Notes under the pieces: generated by a model
What the model saw: the letters and a program-made list of their open reading frames with translations, nothing else
The model's database searches: none
What the model was told of the DNA's origin: nothing
Shown here: one piece after another, positions 23,667 to 35,139 of the stretch
How positions within the stretch are numbered: the stretch's first letter is position 1
Layout: each line of letters opens with the position of its first letter
Position numbers and translations under genes: made by a program
Assembly: GCF_002878395.1 (NCBI RefSeq)
Contig: NC_061120.1
Coordinates: forward strand, 115,809,293 to 115,873,292
Length of the DNA stretch: 64,000 nt
Reading direction: 5' to 3'
Source of the DNA: Capsicum annuum
Taxonomy: Eukaryota; Streptophyta; Magnoliopsida; Solanales; Solanaceae

Positions 23667-24106
23667 TACATATACATATACACATACATATACATATACA
23701 TATATACATATACATATACGTATATATATGTATATATGTATATGTATTATACTTCCTATCACTAGAAAATAAATAAGAAACCTATTTGATTTTCAAGAAA
23801 ACAATTTCCGTAGAAAATATCTTTTCTCATGCCAAAACACCCTAAATCCCTTAATAGATGTGCACAAAATTTTCTGGCTTTCATTTGCCTTGAAAATTAG
23901 AGATTATTTTTATTTTATTTTCTTAAGATAGGCAAACAGAAGGTGACTTTTTTCCTTTTTTTCAGAAATGATTTTTTTTTAAGATATAAGTGCTTCACAC
24001 GGGGGAGAACAATGAGAAATCAACCTGCACCAATTGGAAACTCCTTTTTGTTTGTTTTACTGAATAGGCAGAGAATAAAGGGGATTTTGGAAAAAAAAAG
24101 TAAAAA

Positions 24107-24300
24107 ATACTGCCTCCATTTAAAAAAAGAATGACTAAAGTATTGTAAAAAAAGAGAAAGGGTAATTTCTTTTTGAAACGTATTAAAAAGAAAAGTACAT
24201 CATTCTTTTTGAAACGGAGAAGGAAATGGGTTATTCTTGTTGAAACGGAAAAGAAAATAGATCATTCTTTTTAAAACGGTCTAAAAGGAAGTAGAAAGAG
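24107..24300. mobile_element. Eroded MITE-like sequence
   Basis: TACTGCCTCCATTTAAAAAA resembles a Stowaway end. Downstream, ATCATTCTTTTTGAAACGG-like text recurs three times (24195-24280). No clean right terminus was found. Confidence 0.3.
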
Positions 24301-24345
24301 AACAACGGCCTACCGTATAATTAGGGTAAAAATTTATGCGCCTAA

Positions 24346-24780
24346 GGGTGCATTTATTTTTTTTAAGATTCAGACGTCTGAATCTGAATGCATATATGAA
24401 TGATTAAGATGTTGTCTCTAGATTTGAAAACTGAATGATTAAGACTGTTTGTTTTTCAACATCTGAATGTACAAAAAAAAATTATTTGTATATATAAAAA
24501 AATAAAAAATACAATTCAAATGAAAAATTAATTATGTATTATAAAAGTATGTAATTTAATACAAAAAAATTATTATTTGATTGAGAAAAAATATTTATGT
24601 TTGTTAGTGATAATGGAGATGGTTTATAATGGTGGTTGCGGTGACAATGATTGATGTTGGAGATAAATAATGTTGGTGGTGACAGTTGTGATGGTTGATA
24701 TTATAGTGACTGTTATGATGGTAGCGATTGATGGTGGTGGTAGTGGTGGTGATGTGACGTTGCTTGATGTTAGTAGTTTG
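24346..24780. mobile_element. DNA element D, left half (host of copia C)
   Basis: Left subterminal sequence GGGTGCATTTATTTTTTTTA, then GATTCAGACGTCTGAATCTG, is mirrored at 30645-30693 (CCATTCAGATTCAGACCTCATTAAGCGC and AAACAAATGAGGC). The interior is GGT/GTTGAT-rich minisatellite-like DNA. These halves flank the 5.2 kb copia insertion, so D is an older nonautonomous DNA transposon. Exact ends and target duplication are not resolved. Confidence 0.5.
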
Positions 24781-25602
24781 TGTTATCTTCCCTCTACGGG
24801 TACTAGAATCTATATTAATACAACAACAACTTCATAACAAGTTCACGTATGAACAAGAACAGTTTTGAAGATCTTTAACACCTTTAACACAAGATTATTA
24901 CTAATCTATCCAAGAAGTGTATTAGATATCAAAAAATAGATGAAACAGAAATTTTAGACCAAGTCCCTCGAGTTCACGGAGTGTCCTTAAGGAATAATTT
25001 CCCTCACTGTACCATAGGTTATGGAATTTTCCTCTTAGGATAAAATGGCATTCAATCCAATTATAGTGGTACCTCAATAATTGAATTCCACGAACGAACT
25101 CAACGGTTTGAATGATCATACAGAATATTTTTAAGAGAAGAAGAGTTTTGTATTCTGAAAAATTTCATACCTAAACCTATGAATGAAAGCAGGTTTATAT
25201 AGCCATAACATGCTTTTTCTGAAAAGAGGCAATAGTTCACTTCAAAGGTTGCACCTTTTCTGGAAAATTATGTCTGTTTGTCCAAAGAACAGGCATATCA
25301 TTTCTTGAAGCAGTTTGTCATTTCGCTAAAGGATTGCATCCTTCAGAAGCACCAGTTTGAAACAGTGCATCCTTCTGAAGCATCTTTTCAGTTCGAAACA
25401 GCTTCTGCATGCATGTTTTGAAACACTACTGAAGTGCATATAAATGGAGGATTAAACATAGAAAATATTTACTACGTTATTCATTTTTCCCTTTGGTATT
25501 TTTTGGAATTCAAATAAATTTTGTCCAAAAAGATAGATCTCATCGATCGATCATTTGACAAATCCAAATCCAAATTCGAAGCCGAAGCCGAGTCGAGCGA
25601 GG
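24781..25602 (-). mobile_element. Copia element C, 3' LTR (truncated)
   Basis: Matches 28959-29790 closely (TGTTATCTTCC, CTACGGGTACTAGAATCT, CACTACTGAAGTGCATATAA). It lacks the last 200 bp or more of the full 1042 bp LTR because of a deletion that also removed the 3' end of pol. The left border is TG after target duplication GTTTG (24776-24780). Confidence 0.8.
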
Positions 25603-26261
25603 TATTTTATGTCAAACTTGCTTTTGAGCATTCGTTTTGTTGCATTTATGTCAGAAATGTCTTTGCTGATGATCAACATATCATCCACATATAAACAAAC
25701 AATGACTTGATAAATTGGAGTGTCTTTAATATAAACACATTTATCACATTCATTTATTTTGAATCCGTTTGCCAACATGGTTTGGTCAAACTTAGCATGC
25801 CATTGTTTTGGTGCTTGCTTTAGTCCATACAATGACTTAATAAGTTTACACACCTTGTTTTTCTTTCCTAGAACCACAAAACCCTCAGGTTGTTCCATGT
25901 ATATTTCTTCCTCCAATTCTCCATTTAGAAAAGCAGTTTTCACATCTATTTGATGGATTTCAAGACCATATACCGTAGCCAAGGCAAGTAACATTTGAAT
26001 CGATGTTATCCTTGTTACTGGAGAGTATGTATCAAAGTAATCAAGGCCTTCTTTTTGTTTGAAGCCTTTTACTACAAGTCTTGCCTTGTATTTGTCAATA
26101 GTACCATCCGCTTTCATCTTTCTTTTGAAGATCCATTTAGAACCTAAAGGTTTATTTTCGGAAGGAAGATCAACCAATTCCCATGTATGGTTTCTTAAGA
26201 TTGAATCAATCTCACTATTGACTGCCTCTTTCCAAAAGGATGAGTCCGAAGATGTCATCAC
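25603..26261 (-). pseudogene. Copia C reverse transcriptase domain (3'-deleted)
   Basis: RVT_2-type reverse transcriptase on the minus strand. Recognisable blocks in order are WELVDLPSENKPLGSKWIFK, KARLVVKGFKQKEGLDYFDT, YSPVTRITSIQMLLALA, IHQIDVKTAFLNGELEEEIY, SLYGLKQAPKQWHAKFD and the catalytic LYVDDMLI. After KSKFDIKYL the frame runs into LTR sequence (ARLGFGFEFGFGFVK, stop at 25551), so the RT C-terminus, RNase H and 3' untranslated region are missing. The RT core itself is open, but it has no start of its own and the element cannot be autonomous. Confidence 0.9.
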
Positions 26262-27275
26262 TTCCTTAAATGTTTGAGGCTCATTTTCTAAGAGAAATAT
26301 TATAAAATCTGATCTAAATGAAGTAGACGTTCTTTGACGTGTACTACGTCTTGGATTTTATTCATTATGTACATCCTCACTTGGTTCATCTCGAGGTCGT
26401 TTAGACCCCTTATTAGACTGTTCATGTCTAGTTTTATACAGATAAATATTTTCAAAGAATTCAGCATTGTCTGATTCAATTATCGTATTTTCATTAATAT
26501 CTGGATGTTCGGATTTATGAACCAAAAATCTACATGTTTTACTACTTTTAGCATATCCTATGAACACGCAGTCCACCATCTTAGGTCCTATTTTAACCCT
26601 TTTAGGCATAGGAATTTGGACCTTTGCTAAAAAACCCCACACTTTGAAATATTTTAAGTTGGATTTCCTTTCTTTCCATTTTTCATAAGGAATTGACTGT
26701 GTCTTACTATACGAAACTCTGTTGAGTATACGATTGGCTGTAAGGATAGCCTCTTCCCATAAGTTTTGTGGTAAACTGGAACTTCTAAGCAAGGCATTCA
26801 TCATTTCCTTCAAAGTTTGGTTTTTTCTTTCCTCAATTTCGTTAGATTAAGGTGAATACGGGGTCGTAGTTTGATGAAAAATTTCATTCTCTGCATATAT
26901 TTTAGCAAAAGGAGATTCATATTCTCTTCCCCTATCACTTCTTATCATTTTTATTTTTTTATCTAACTGATTTTCAACTTTATTTTTATATTGCGTAAAT
27001 GCATCCATTGCTTCATCCTTACTATTTAGCAAATAAACATAACAATATCTAGTGCAATCTTCAATAAAAGTTATGAAATACTTTTTCCTACCACGTGATG
27101 GTGTTGACTTTATATCACAAATGTTAGTGTGTACTAAGTCTAAAGGATTAGAATTTCTTTCAACGAACTTATAAGGATGCTTTGCATACTTTGATTCCAC
27201 ACACATTTGACACTTTGATTTATTGCACTCAAAGTTTGGTAAAACTTCTAAGTTAATCAGTTTTCATAACATTTT
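26262..27275 (-). pseudogene. Copia C integrase, decayed
   Basis: Minus-strand integrase core in two open pieces, 27206-26847 and 26813-26358. The first reads CVESKYAKHPYKFVERNSNP and then VHTNICD, where the family has HTDICD, so the first catalytic Asp is probably replaced by Asn. It then continues YFITFIEDCTRYCYVYLLNS and MIRSDRGREYE (second catalytic Asp present). The region that should carry the catalytic Glu is broken by a stop near 26848. The second piece reads LKEMMNALLRSSSLPQNLW and the downstream IGYAKSSKTCRFLVHKSEHP block. A further stop at 26358 separates it from RT. Confidence 0.85.
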
Positions 27276-27833
27276 GTAATTAACATGGCCTAAACGTTCA
27301 TGCCATAAATCATAAGGCTCAAGCAAATAAGAAGAATTTGAACTTTTATTTATTTGAACATTCATTACATTCATCTTATAAAGACCCTCGGTGAGATATC
27401 CTTTTTCTATATACATTTCTCCTTTGCTAATCATAATTTTTTCAGAAATGGTTACACATTTGAATCCGTTCTTATCTAGAAGTGAAATAGAAATTAAATT
27501 CCTACATAACTCCAGAACATACAAGACATTGTTAAGTGTCAAGACCTTTCCTAAAGTCATTTTCAAGCATATTTTTCCTGTTCCTTCTACCTTAGCAGTA
27601 GCGAAGTTAGCCATGTAGATCATTTCTTCTACTTGAGCCGGAGCGAATGACGAAAACAACTCTTTGTTGGCACATACATGGCAGGTGGCACCAAAATCCA
27701 TCCACCATTTTCGAAGATTCCCCACCAAGTTGCATTCTGAGAACATAGCACACAGATCATCACATTCTTTGTTGGATTCAATCATATTTGCTTGATCCCT
27801 TTTCTTGCCTTTCTTTAGGGCACGACAATCCAT
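27264..27833 (-). pseudogene. Copia C protease and GAG-pre-integrase region
   Basis: An open minus-strand frame of 189 codons. It begins just after the zinc knuckle (MDCRALKKGKKRDQANMIES), reaches KWWMDFGATCHVCANKELF, where the aspartic protease motif DSGAT has become DFGAT, and ends with the GAG-pre-integrase signature LWHERLGHVNYKML. The Ser-to-Phe change in the active-site loop would probably inactivate the protease. It continues into integrase after a stop. Confidence 0.85.
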
Positions 27834-28708
27834 GGACTTGTGCCCAATCTTGGTACAATTGAAGCATTTTCCCTTGAATTTCTTCTTGGGTTGATTACTT
27901 CCTTATTCAACTTTCTTCTATTTCTTAGAATTGTTTTGGTCATCTTCCACAATATGTGCTCCATTAATTGCAAAATTTCCTTTTGACCTTCTTTCGGCAG
28001 TTTTATTATCCTCTTCAATACGCAGTCAGACAATAAGATCTTTGACAGTTATCTCCTTGCGTTTATTCTTCAAGTAGTTTTTGAAGTCTTTCCACATTGG
28101 TGGTAGCTTCTCAATTATCGCTTCTACTTGGAAAGCATCATTCATAATCAAACCCACAAAATAGTTTATGTGAGTATTAAGAACTTTTTTAAGTTGTTCA
28201 ACTAAGGTATTTTTAAAAGATATACCTTTTGTTAGGAGATCGTGGATGATTACTTACAATTCCTGCACTTGAGAGACAACCAATTTGATATTTATCATTT
28301 TAAAGTCCAGGAACTTTGCAACAAAGAATTTCTTAACTCCCGCATCCTCTATCTTGTATTTTTAGTCTAGTGTCCCCCACCCCCCACCCACAATTCCTTC
28401 GATGTCTTAGTTCCACTGTAAACATTGTAGAGGTCATCTTGGAGACCACTCAATATATAATTTCTGCAAAGAAAGTCTGAGTGCTTCCAAGCTTCTACAA
28501 TCATGAAATGCTCTTTGTTCGAGGTCCCCTCAGGCACCTCAGGAGCATCGTCACTAGTGAACTTTTGAAGGCATAGTATTGTGAGGTAGAAGAACATCTT
28601 CTTCTCCGCAGATGCCATAGGTTGCGAAGCATTTGCTCGACTTATTGAGGCAATACTAGTTGCCCCACAGTCGTAGCAGCATCTTGCATTTGAATTTCGT
28701 TAGTCATT
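27815..28708 (-). pseudogene. Copia C gag, decayed
   Basis: The minus-strand gag starts near 28707 (MTNEIQMQDAATTVGQLVLP) with an early stop. The open piece 28618-28367 reads MASAEKKMFFYLTILCLQKF, DDAPEVPEGTSNKEHFMIVE and NVYSGTKTSKELW, typical of the Retrotran_gag_2/UBN2 region, and apparently lacks a stretch after MASAEK. A G/C-rich CCCCCACCCCCCACCC (28375-28390) marks a frame break. Zinc-knuckle text (CFNCTKIGHKS-like) lies near 27830-27870. Confidence 0.8.
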
Positions 28709-28958
28709 TTTCCTGTCACCACAAGACAATAATATTTAGTATTTTTAGAATACTACTTATAAAATTAAGCAACTTTAAATTCTTCTTCTTGTTTCTAGTT
28801 AATAATGAAGTTTTTATGACTTTCAATTGTCAACCGAGTGAATTTTAAACTGCTGATGAAGATTTTATGTCTTCTAATCACTAGTTAAAAACAGAGTAGA
28901 AAGCTTAAAGCTTTAATCTCCAAAAACAAGTAATACAGATTCTGAAATTATTCGCTAT

Positions 28959-30000
28959 TGTTATCTTCCTTCTACGGGTACTAGAATCTGTATTAATACA
29001 ACAACAACTTCATAACAAGTTCACGTATGAAAAAGAACAGTTTTGAAGTTCTTTAACACCTTCAACACAAGATTATTACTAATATATCCAAGAAGTGTAT
29101 TAGATATCAGAAAATAGATGAAACAGAAATTGTAGACCAAGTCCCCCGAGTTCACAGAGTGTTCTTAAGGAATAATTCCCCTCACTGTACACGAGGTTAT
29201 GGAATTTTCCTCTCAGGATAAAATGGCCTTCAATCCAATTATAGTGGTACCTCAAATAATTAAATTCCACGAACGCACTCAACGGTTTGAATGATTACAC
29301 AGAATATTTTTAAGAGAAGAAGAGTTTTGTATTCTGAAAAATTTCGTACCTAAACCTGTGAATGAAAGCAGGTTTATATAGAAATAACATGTCTCTTCTG
29401 AAAAGAGACAATGGTTCACTTCAAAGGTTGCACCTTTTTTGGAAAATTATATCTGTTTGTCTAAGGAATATGTCTGTTTCAAACAGGCATATCATTTCTT
29501 AAAGCAGTGTGTCATTTCGCTGAAGGATTGCATCCTTCAAAAGCACCAGTTCAAAATAGTGCATCCTTCTGAAGCATCTTTTCAGTTCGAAACAACTTCT
29601 GCATGCATGTTTTGAAACACTACTGAAGTGCATATAAATGAAGTATTAAACGTAGAAAATATTTACTGCGTTTTTCACTTTTCCCTTTGGTATTTTTTGA
29701 AATTCAAATAAATTTTGTATAAAAGGATAGATCGCATCAATTGGTCATTTGACAAATCCAAATTTGAAGCCAAGCAAGTGACAACGATGGCGTGAGGCAT
29801 CTCTTATTTCTTGTCTCACTTAGCATGTGGTGTAAGTTCCTTCTATTAAAAACACTTCATAGTTCCTCTCTCCCACCAATGTGGGAGAATTAGTGAACTT
29901 TCCAATTTGGGAGTACAACTTCTAAATTGGTGCCTCCTTCCTTCCACCATTTTCTCTCCACTTTCCATTCATACCTTTTTCATACATATTGAACCCAACA
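28959..30000 (-). mobile_element. Copia element C, 5' LTR (full length)
   Basis: 1042 bp from TGTTATCTTCC to ATTGAACCCAACA; on the minus strand it opens TGTTGGGTTCAATATG. It is followed by GTTTG (30001-30005), identical to 24776-24780, so the insertion's 5 bp target duplication is perfect. LTR-LTR comparison shows scattered substitutions and small indels (for example TATGTCTGTTTCAAACAGGC present only here). Confidence 0.85.
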
Positions 30001-30005
30001 GTTTG

Positions 30006-30693
30006 AGGTGTTAACTGTGTTAGCTGAAACATGAATGCATGATGGTTGATGATGTGTTGGTGCTAGTTGGAGATGTTGTTTGGTGGGATGGTGGAGATGG
30101 TTGTTAGTAGAGATAAATTGTAGCGATGGTAGTGGTTGAAGTGGTGGTAGAGGTGACGTTACTAGTGACAATGGTGGTGGCGGCTGAAGAATGTGTGGAG
30201 TTTGTGACGTATTAGTGGTGTTCCTAGTTGTGATAGATGAGTCGGTCGGTAGTAGGGATTAGCCGATAGTGGTTGATAATGGTGGTGTTATCGATGCTGG
30301 TGGTGGCGGTGAATATAATAGAATAATAGAGGTAGTAGGTGCGGTAGCGATTGACAATAGTAGTTGGTAAAGATATTTGTTGTTGATAGTGGTTGTGATG
30401 GTGGGAGTGGGTAGTGGGGGTGGGTGGTGGGGGTGGGTGGTGGGTGGTGGTTGACAATGGTAGCGGTGGCAGGGGTGGTTAGTGGTGGTGACTGCTAATT
30501 ATGAATTGAGTGGTGAATATTATCAAACACCAAAATATCTCTTCAGACCTATTAAGACTTGGTTCTAGATCTGAATGATTAAGACATATTCAGACCTATT
30601 AAGAACTAAAACCTTACTAAAAAACAAATATACTTAATAGTCTAAGTCTGAACCATTCAGATTCAGACCTCATTAAGCGCAAACAAATGAGGC
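30006..30693. mobile_element. DNA element D, right half
   Basis: GGTGGTGG/GTTGATGG-rich minisatellite-like DNA (30030-30500) continues the composition of 24600-24780. It ends with TTCAGATTCAGACCTCATTA then AGCGCAAACAAATGAGGC, the inverted counterpart of 24346-24390. A His/Pro/Thr-rich open frame on the minus strand (30224-30457) only reflects this repeat. Confidence 0.5.
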
Positions 30694-31422
30694 ATAAGTC
30701 TTACCCATTTAATTAGCATTTGATAAACAAACCCCAACAATAAGTGTTTTTCATTTCCCGACAAATACGGACTCCAATAGACGAATAGATATATCTCTTT
30801 ACTGAAACAAACAAAAACTCAAAATGTCTCATTGGATCGTTCCATTTCTTCATTTATCCTCTGAAGGTCATTCTTCAAGTAAATTAATGCATAAACACAT
30901 CTCCCCCCACAACAAGCAAATCAAAAAGATGTTTATGATCTATGCATAATGTGCGTCATATACATAATTTTTTTTTCGTTGTTTTGGGATTCATGGAAAT
31001 TCTCTCGTGTTTCTTAATAGCCTAGACAAGTTTTAGACGTCTGATGGATTTGTGTTCTATTTTTCCATGTGGGGAATAAGCTAAATGTGTGTTGAGGAAA
31101 ACAGATTTTGTCTACATAAGAAATATCTGGTTGTTAATTGATTGACATATTAACAAATTATGAATAGAACAAAACTAGATGGGTGACATTATTCATGGAT
31201 AAATAGTTGCAATTTATTATATGGATTTACTCCTGTTCTTTTTCTTGTTTTTTTTTAAATATAATTTTCTTCTTCTTGTTTTTTCTTTTAATTTTCTTTT
31301 TCTTGTTTCTTTTTTGTTTTTCAGCTGGGACCAGTTCTCTCATGTTGAATAAGCTTGGGTGAAGGACTACAATTAGGCATAATTGACAATATTTATGACT
31401 ACCAGATAATGATATGTATTTA
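30694..31422. other. AT-rich spacer
   Basis: No gene or terminal repeat recognised. A pyrimidine-rich stretch (TTCTTGTTTTTTTTT and similar, 31230-31320) is present. Confidence 0.4.
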
Positions 31423-32081
31423 CAAAGGCGAACCCAGAATTTAAGCTTGACGGGTGCATCTCTATATTTAAATATAGTAATTAATAGCGTTAAAGTTCAA
31501 TATACACTTCTTTGAAAACTTATTAATTATAGTATTTTATAAGAAAAAAATTTAATATTATTGAATATCATTAATTAGATTTAATATGACAAAAGTGTGT
31601 TATTCACCGTACTTAAATTCAACGTACTTTTATATTTTGAACAATAATAGAAAATTTTCGAAAAATATGAAATTCGAGAGATTTGTTTGCTAGATAGTTG
31701 CAACGGGTAACATTTGATTTAAGTCTATCTCAAACTTTAAATTGCTAATTTTTTAAATAAAAAATAACTCAATAATCAAAAGATTAAAAGAAAATAAATA
31801 TTATACAATATAAGTTAGGGAGAATATCTACCTTTTGAAGATGGAGAGAAGCTTGTATTTTGAAATAGAATAAAAAACAGCTCAATGATATCAACAATAC
31901 ATAAAAGAAAAAAGAAAAAGTATGAAATAAATGACTACTAAGTAGGAAGTCTTTTTTAATCAAAAGATAAATATATACATTTGCACAATAAGCGTAAGGA
32001 AAAAGTAGCAATAAAGAAACGTTGTTGTTGGGGTTCGAACCTGAGCAATCACGCAATAGAAAATTGGAAAATGATAAAAGG

Positions 32082-32824
32082 TGATACGAGACAAACTTGG
32101 GTCGTATGAAAAAAGAAGCCAAAAAACAGTCCACAAGCAAAGGAAAACCCGAGAGCAACACAAACACAATTCTTGGCTCCAACAACAACAAGAAACAAGG
32201 TGTAAATGACTAACAATAACAAGGGATAAACAACATTATAATAAGAAGAACTACACTAGGATAACAACAATCCAACGTTATAAAATTTCAAGACACAACA
32301 AGAACCAACGGGTTCACTAGACAACACAAACTAAGACATGAAATGTAAAGATAGAAAGTGAGACATACACTATTACAAGATTAGGAACCCAAAGATATAT
32401 TAAATCTAAGGACCCCTAGGACTTACAATAGCAACACCACACCCTTACGAAGACACAAGATCGGAATCCACCTCTCAAGCACCAACGTTTCCAAGCAATA
32501 CACATTTACAAGTGATTCCACACTTGTTCATGTCGTAGTTTCGGCCTAGGGAGGCGCTCTCTCTCTAGAGAGATGTTCTTTGTGTTCTTACTTCAACATT
32601 CAATAACTAATGAGCTAAAACCCTAACATGTTCTTTATATAGGCTAATACAAATAATAGATAAAATGACAAAAGTGTCTCTTAGTGTTAAATGGATAAAA
32701 TGGCGCCCATGGAGTGCAATATAGGGGCGGCTTTGGATCCCCTTTCACACTTCAACTCGTACACTCCGTAGGTTGCATTCAACACACTAAAAAAACGTTC
32801 ATCTTCATGATCGTGCCCATATCA
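32082..32824 (-). repeat. 3' LTR of nested non-autonomous element
   Basis: 743 bp. It carries about 30 bp (GCCAAAAAACAGTCCACAAG…) near its left end that the partner LTR lacks; CAGTCCACAA also occurs in the interior at 32880, hinting at a small transfer between interior and LTR. Confidence 0.8.
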
Positions 32825-34172
32825 TCCTCTCCATATTGAGAGAAATTTGACCTCAAATTCACGGCACAACTAAACCAAAACAGTCCACAAAATGAGAAGA
32901 AACCGAGAACACGACAACTTCAAGTCTCGGCAACATCTTCATTTTGCACCTCGGCTTCCTCTCCATCTTGAGATTTGCCTTCAATATCATCTATTCAATT
33001 GAGTTTAGCCAAGAAGTTTCACTACAAAACAACAAACGAGTTAGTTGTAAAAGAAAGGTCCTCACACTCTCTCTTTATTTCTTTGTCCTCGAATTCCTCA
33101 CACTTAATCTCACAAGTGTTGTATGCTTGCTTGTACTCCGTGAGGTGTTGAGAGGTGAACCAAATGTTTACAACGACTCCAAAGAATAAGAAAAAAAAAC
33201 ACACAAGGACGTAAATACGAAGAACGGTTTCAAAACTAACTCACAATTTAGTAAATGGTCACTAGCTTGTAAGTTAGTATTGGAATCAACAAACGAAACT
33301 AAAGACTCAACAAAATGAAACTAAGAGATCAAAATTTGACCCAAAATTTGTCGTGTGAACAGTTGTTTGATGATGTGTCACCTTCTAATTGGCCCCAGGT
33401 CCCACAAGTTTTAATCACCATTCTTGAAATTTTTATTCCTTATAATTTTGAAATGGAAGACAATTAGTATTTAGAGGGAAAGAACAAGTCTTGTAACTCT
33501 TTTCAAATTCAACTCAAAAGGTGAGATTTGACTTGTACTAGTTCCACAAAACAAGGCTCCTTGAAATATGAAAAAATGGTTGAAAAAGTTGATGTCAAGT
33601 CTATGAGTGATGTGAACTAGTCCTTTCACCAACAACTACTACAACTTTTCTTTCACCTTTTGTAAATTTAAAGTTCACTTTTCTTGTGTTAACAAAAGAT
33701 GAAAGGGTGAAGAACAACAAGAACACAACAACAATGTTTCAAGAACGACAACAACAAGTCTAACACCCAACTACAAGGTCACCTTCGGCCAAGCTATAAC
33801 AACAACATCAACACGGCCAACTTCAAATCCATAACAACAAGAACAACAACAATTGGCCAAGCGTTCACAACAACAACTTTCAACAAGTTCAAGCTCAAGT
33901 TTAGATCTAGACTCAAAGTATTAATGGACAAGAAAACTAACACTAGAAACAACAAAACAAACAAGAACACTACTAGATCTAGACATACAACAAATAAATC
34001 TCGGCCAAGACACAACAAGAACACAATTTTGGCCAAGAACACAAACACGGACAGATTGCTATTTTTTTTTGGAATTTTCAGATTTTAACACTTCTTTTTT
34101 TTTTAATTTTCTAACAAGCTAGACGAAGATTGATCTTGTAGGAACAAGATCAAGCCATGCTCTGATACCAAA

Positions 34173-34885
34173 TGATACGAGACAAACTTGGGTCGTATAA
34201 AAAAAAGAAACCCGAGAGCAACACAAACACAATTCTCGGCTCCAACAACAACAAGAAATTAGTTGTAAATGACTAACAACAACATGGCATAAACAACATT
34301 ATAATAAGAAGAACAACACTAGGATAACAATAATCCAACGTTATAAGATTACAAGACACAACAAGAACCAATGAGTTCACTAGACAACACAAACTAAGAC
34401 ATGAAATATAAAGATAGAAAGTGAGACATACACTATTACAAGATTAGGAACCCAAAGATATATTAAATCTAAGGACCCCTAGGACTTACAGTAGCAACAC
34501 CACACCCTTACGAAGACACAAGATTGGAATCCACCTCTCAAGAACCAACGTTTCCAAGCAATACACATTCACAAGTGTTTCCACACTTGTTCATGTCATA
34601 GTTTCGACCGAGGGAGGCACTCTCTCTAGAGAGATGTTCTTTGTGTTCTTACATCAACATTCAATAACTAATGAGCTAAAATCCTAACATGTTCTTTATA
34701 TAGGCTAATACAAATAATAGATAAAATGACAAAAGTGCCCCTTAGTGTTAAAGAGACAAAATGGCGCCCATGGAGTGCAATATAGGGGCGGCTTTGGAGC
34801 CCTTTTCACACTTCAACTGGTACACTCCGTAGGTTGCATTCAACACACTAAAAAAAGGTCCATCTTTATGATCGTGCCTGTATCA
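34173..34885 (-). repeat. 5' LTR of nested non-autonomous element
   Basis: 713 bp, similar to 32082-32824 throughout apart from scattered substitutions and the 30 bp indel. It is adjacent to the primer-binding site on the minus strand. Confidence 0.8.
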
Positions 34886-35139
34886 AAAGGAGCAATAAAA
34901 CGTTGTTGTTGGGGCTTGAACCTGACCAATCACACATTAAGAGCAAATTTCAAGTGGCATACCGAACAATCTCACTAGCCAACCTAGTTATTATTGTGGG
35001 TGCACAACATATATTTAACATAATACTCTAATATATATATATAGATAGATATACAAACTATATATACAGAGTTTTTCTCGAGACTAGCGGGTGCACGTGC
35101 ACCTGCTAGCCTCAATGTAGGTCCACCTCTGTGTATTTA

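Larger units (their letters stand above)
23146..23910 (+). repeat. Duplicated block with Helitron-like ends and AT/AC microsatellite
   Basis: Two copies, about 23146-23546 and 23557-23910, share GTGCTCATATATATACACGA, GAAAATGCTCATATAGT, TTATTACTTAACGTGACACA, TGTGCAAAGCACGTA, a (CATATA)n microsatellite and a long block from TATTATACTTCCT to GAAAATTAGAGATTAT. The second copy lacks about 70 bp between the CTCATATAGT and TTATTACTTAA parts. The copies are nearly identical outside the microsatellite, so the duplication is fairly young. Confidence 0.75.
32082..34885 (-). mobile_element. Non-autonomous LTR retrotransposon nested in element B
   Basis: Complete insertion: LTRs 32082-32824 and 34173-34885 (TGATACGAGACAAAC … GTATCA), flanked by perfect 5 bp AAAGG (32077-32081 and 34886-34890). 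On the minus strand the primer site TGGTATCAGAGCATGG (34155-34170) follows the right LTR, and a polypurine tract ATGGAGAGGA (32825-32834) precedes the left LTR, fixing the orientation. The 1.35 kb interior has no gag or pol and is rich in CAACAA. It is thus a short, coding-free (LARD/TRIM-like) element that depended on proteins from another copy. Confidence 0.8.
31423..35131. mobile_element. hAT-like element B with nested LTR retrotransposon
   Basis: The ends CAAAGGCGAACCCA (left) and, on the other strand, CAGAGGTGGACCTA (right) form a terminal inverted repeat of the CAGRGGCGGACCC type. Both sides carry a perfect 8 bp target duplication TGTATTTA (31415-31422 and 35132-35139), the length typical of hAT elements. 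Without the 2.8 kb retrotransposon (32082-34885) the element is about 0.9 kb and has no transposase, so it is nonautonomous. It ends 278 bp before the PLD-like start codon. Confidence 0.75.

Noticed and set aside
30224..30457. His/Pro/Thr-rich open frame (minus)
   Set aside because: Mirror of the GGTGGT minisatellite of element D.
32030..32053. tRNA B-box-like GGGGTTCGAACCTGAGC
   Set aside because: No A-box or cloverleaf around it, and a diverged copy at 34910 is part of the same hAT-like element, so it is not a tRNA gene.
31784..32191. 135-codon Leu/Phe-rich open frame (minus)
   Set aside because: Spans the border between element B and the nested LTR, so it cannot be an old gene; composition is that of AT-rich noncoding DNA.
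33794..34048. Val/Leu-rich 84-codon open frame (minus)
   Set aside because: Reverse reading of the CAACAA-rich interior of the non-autonomous LTR element.
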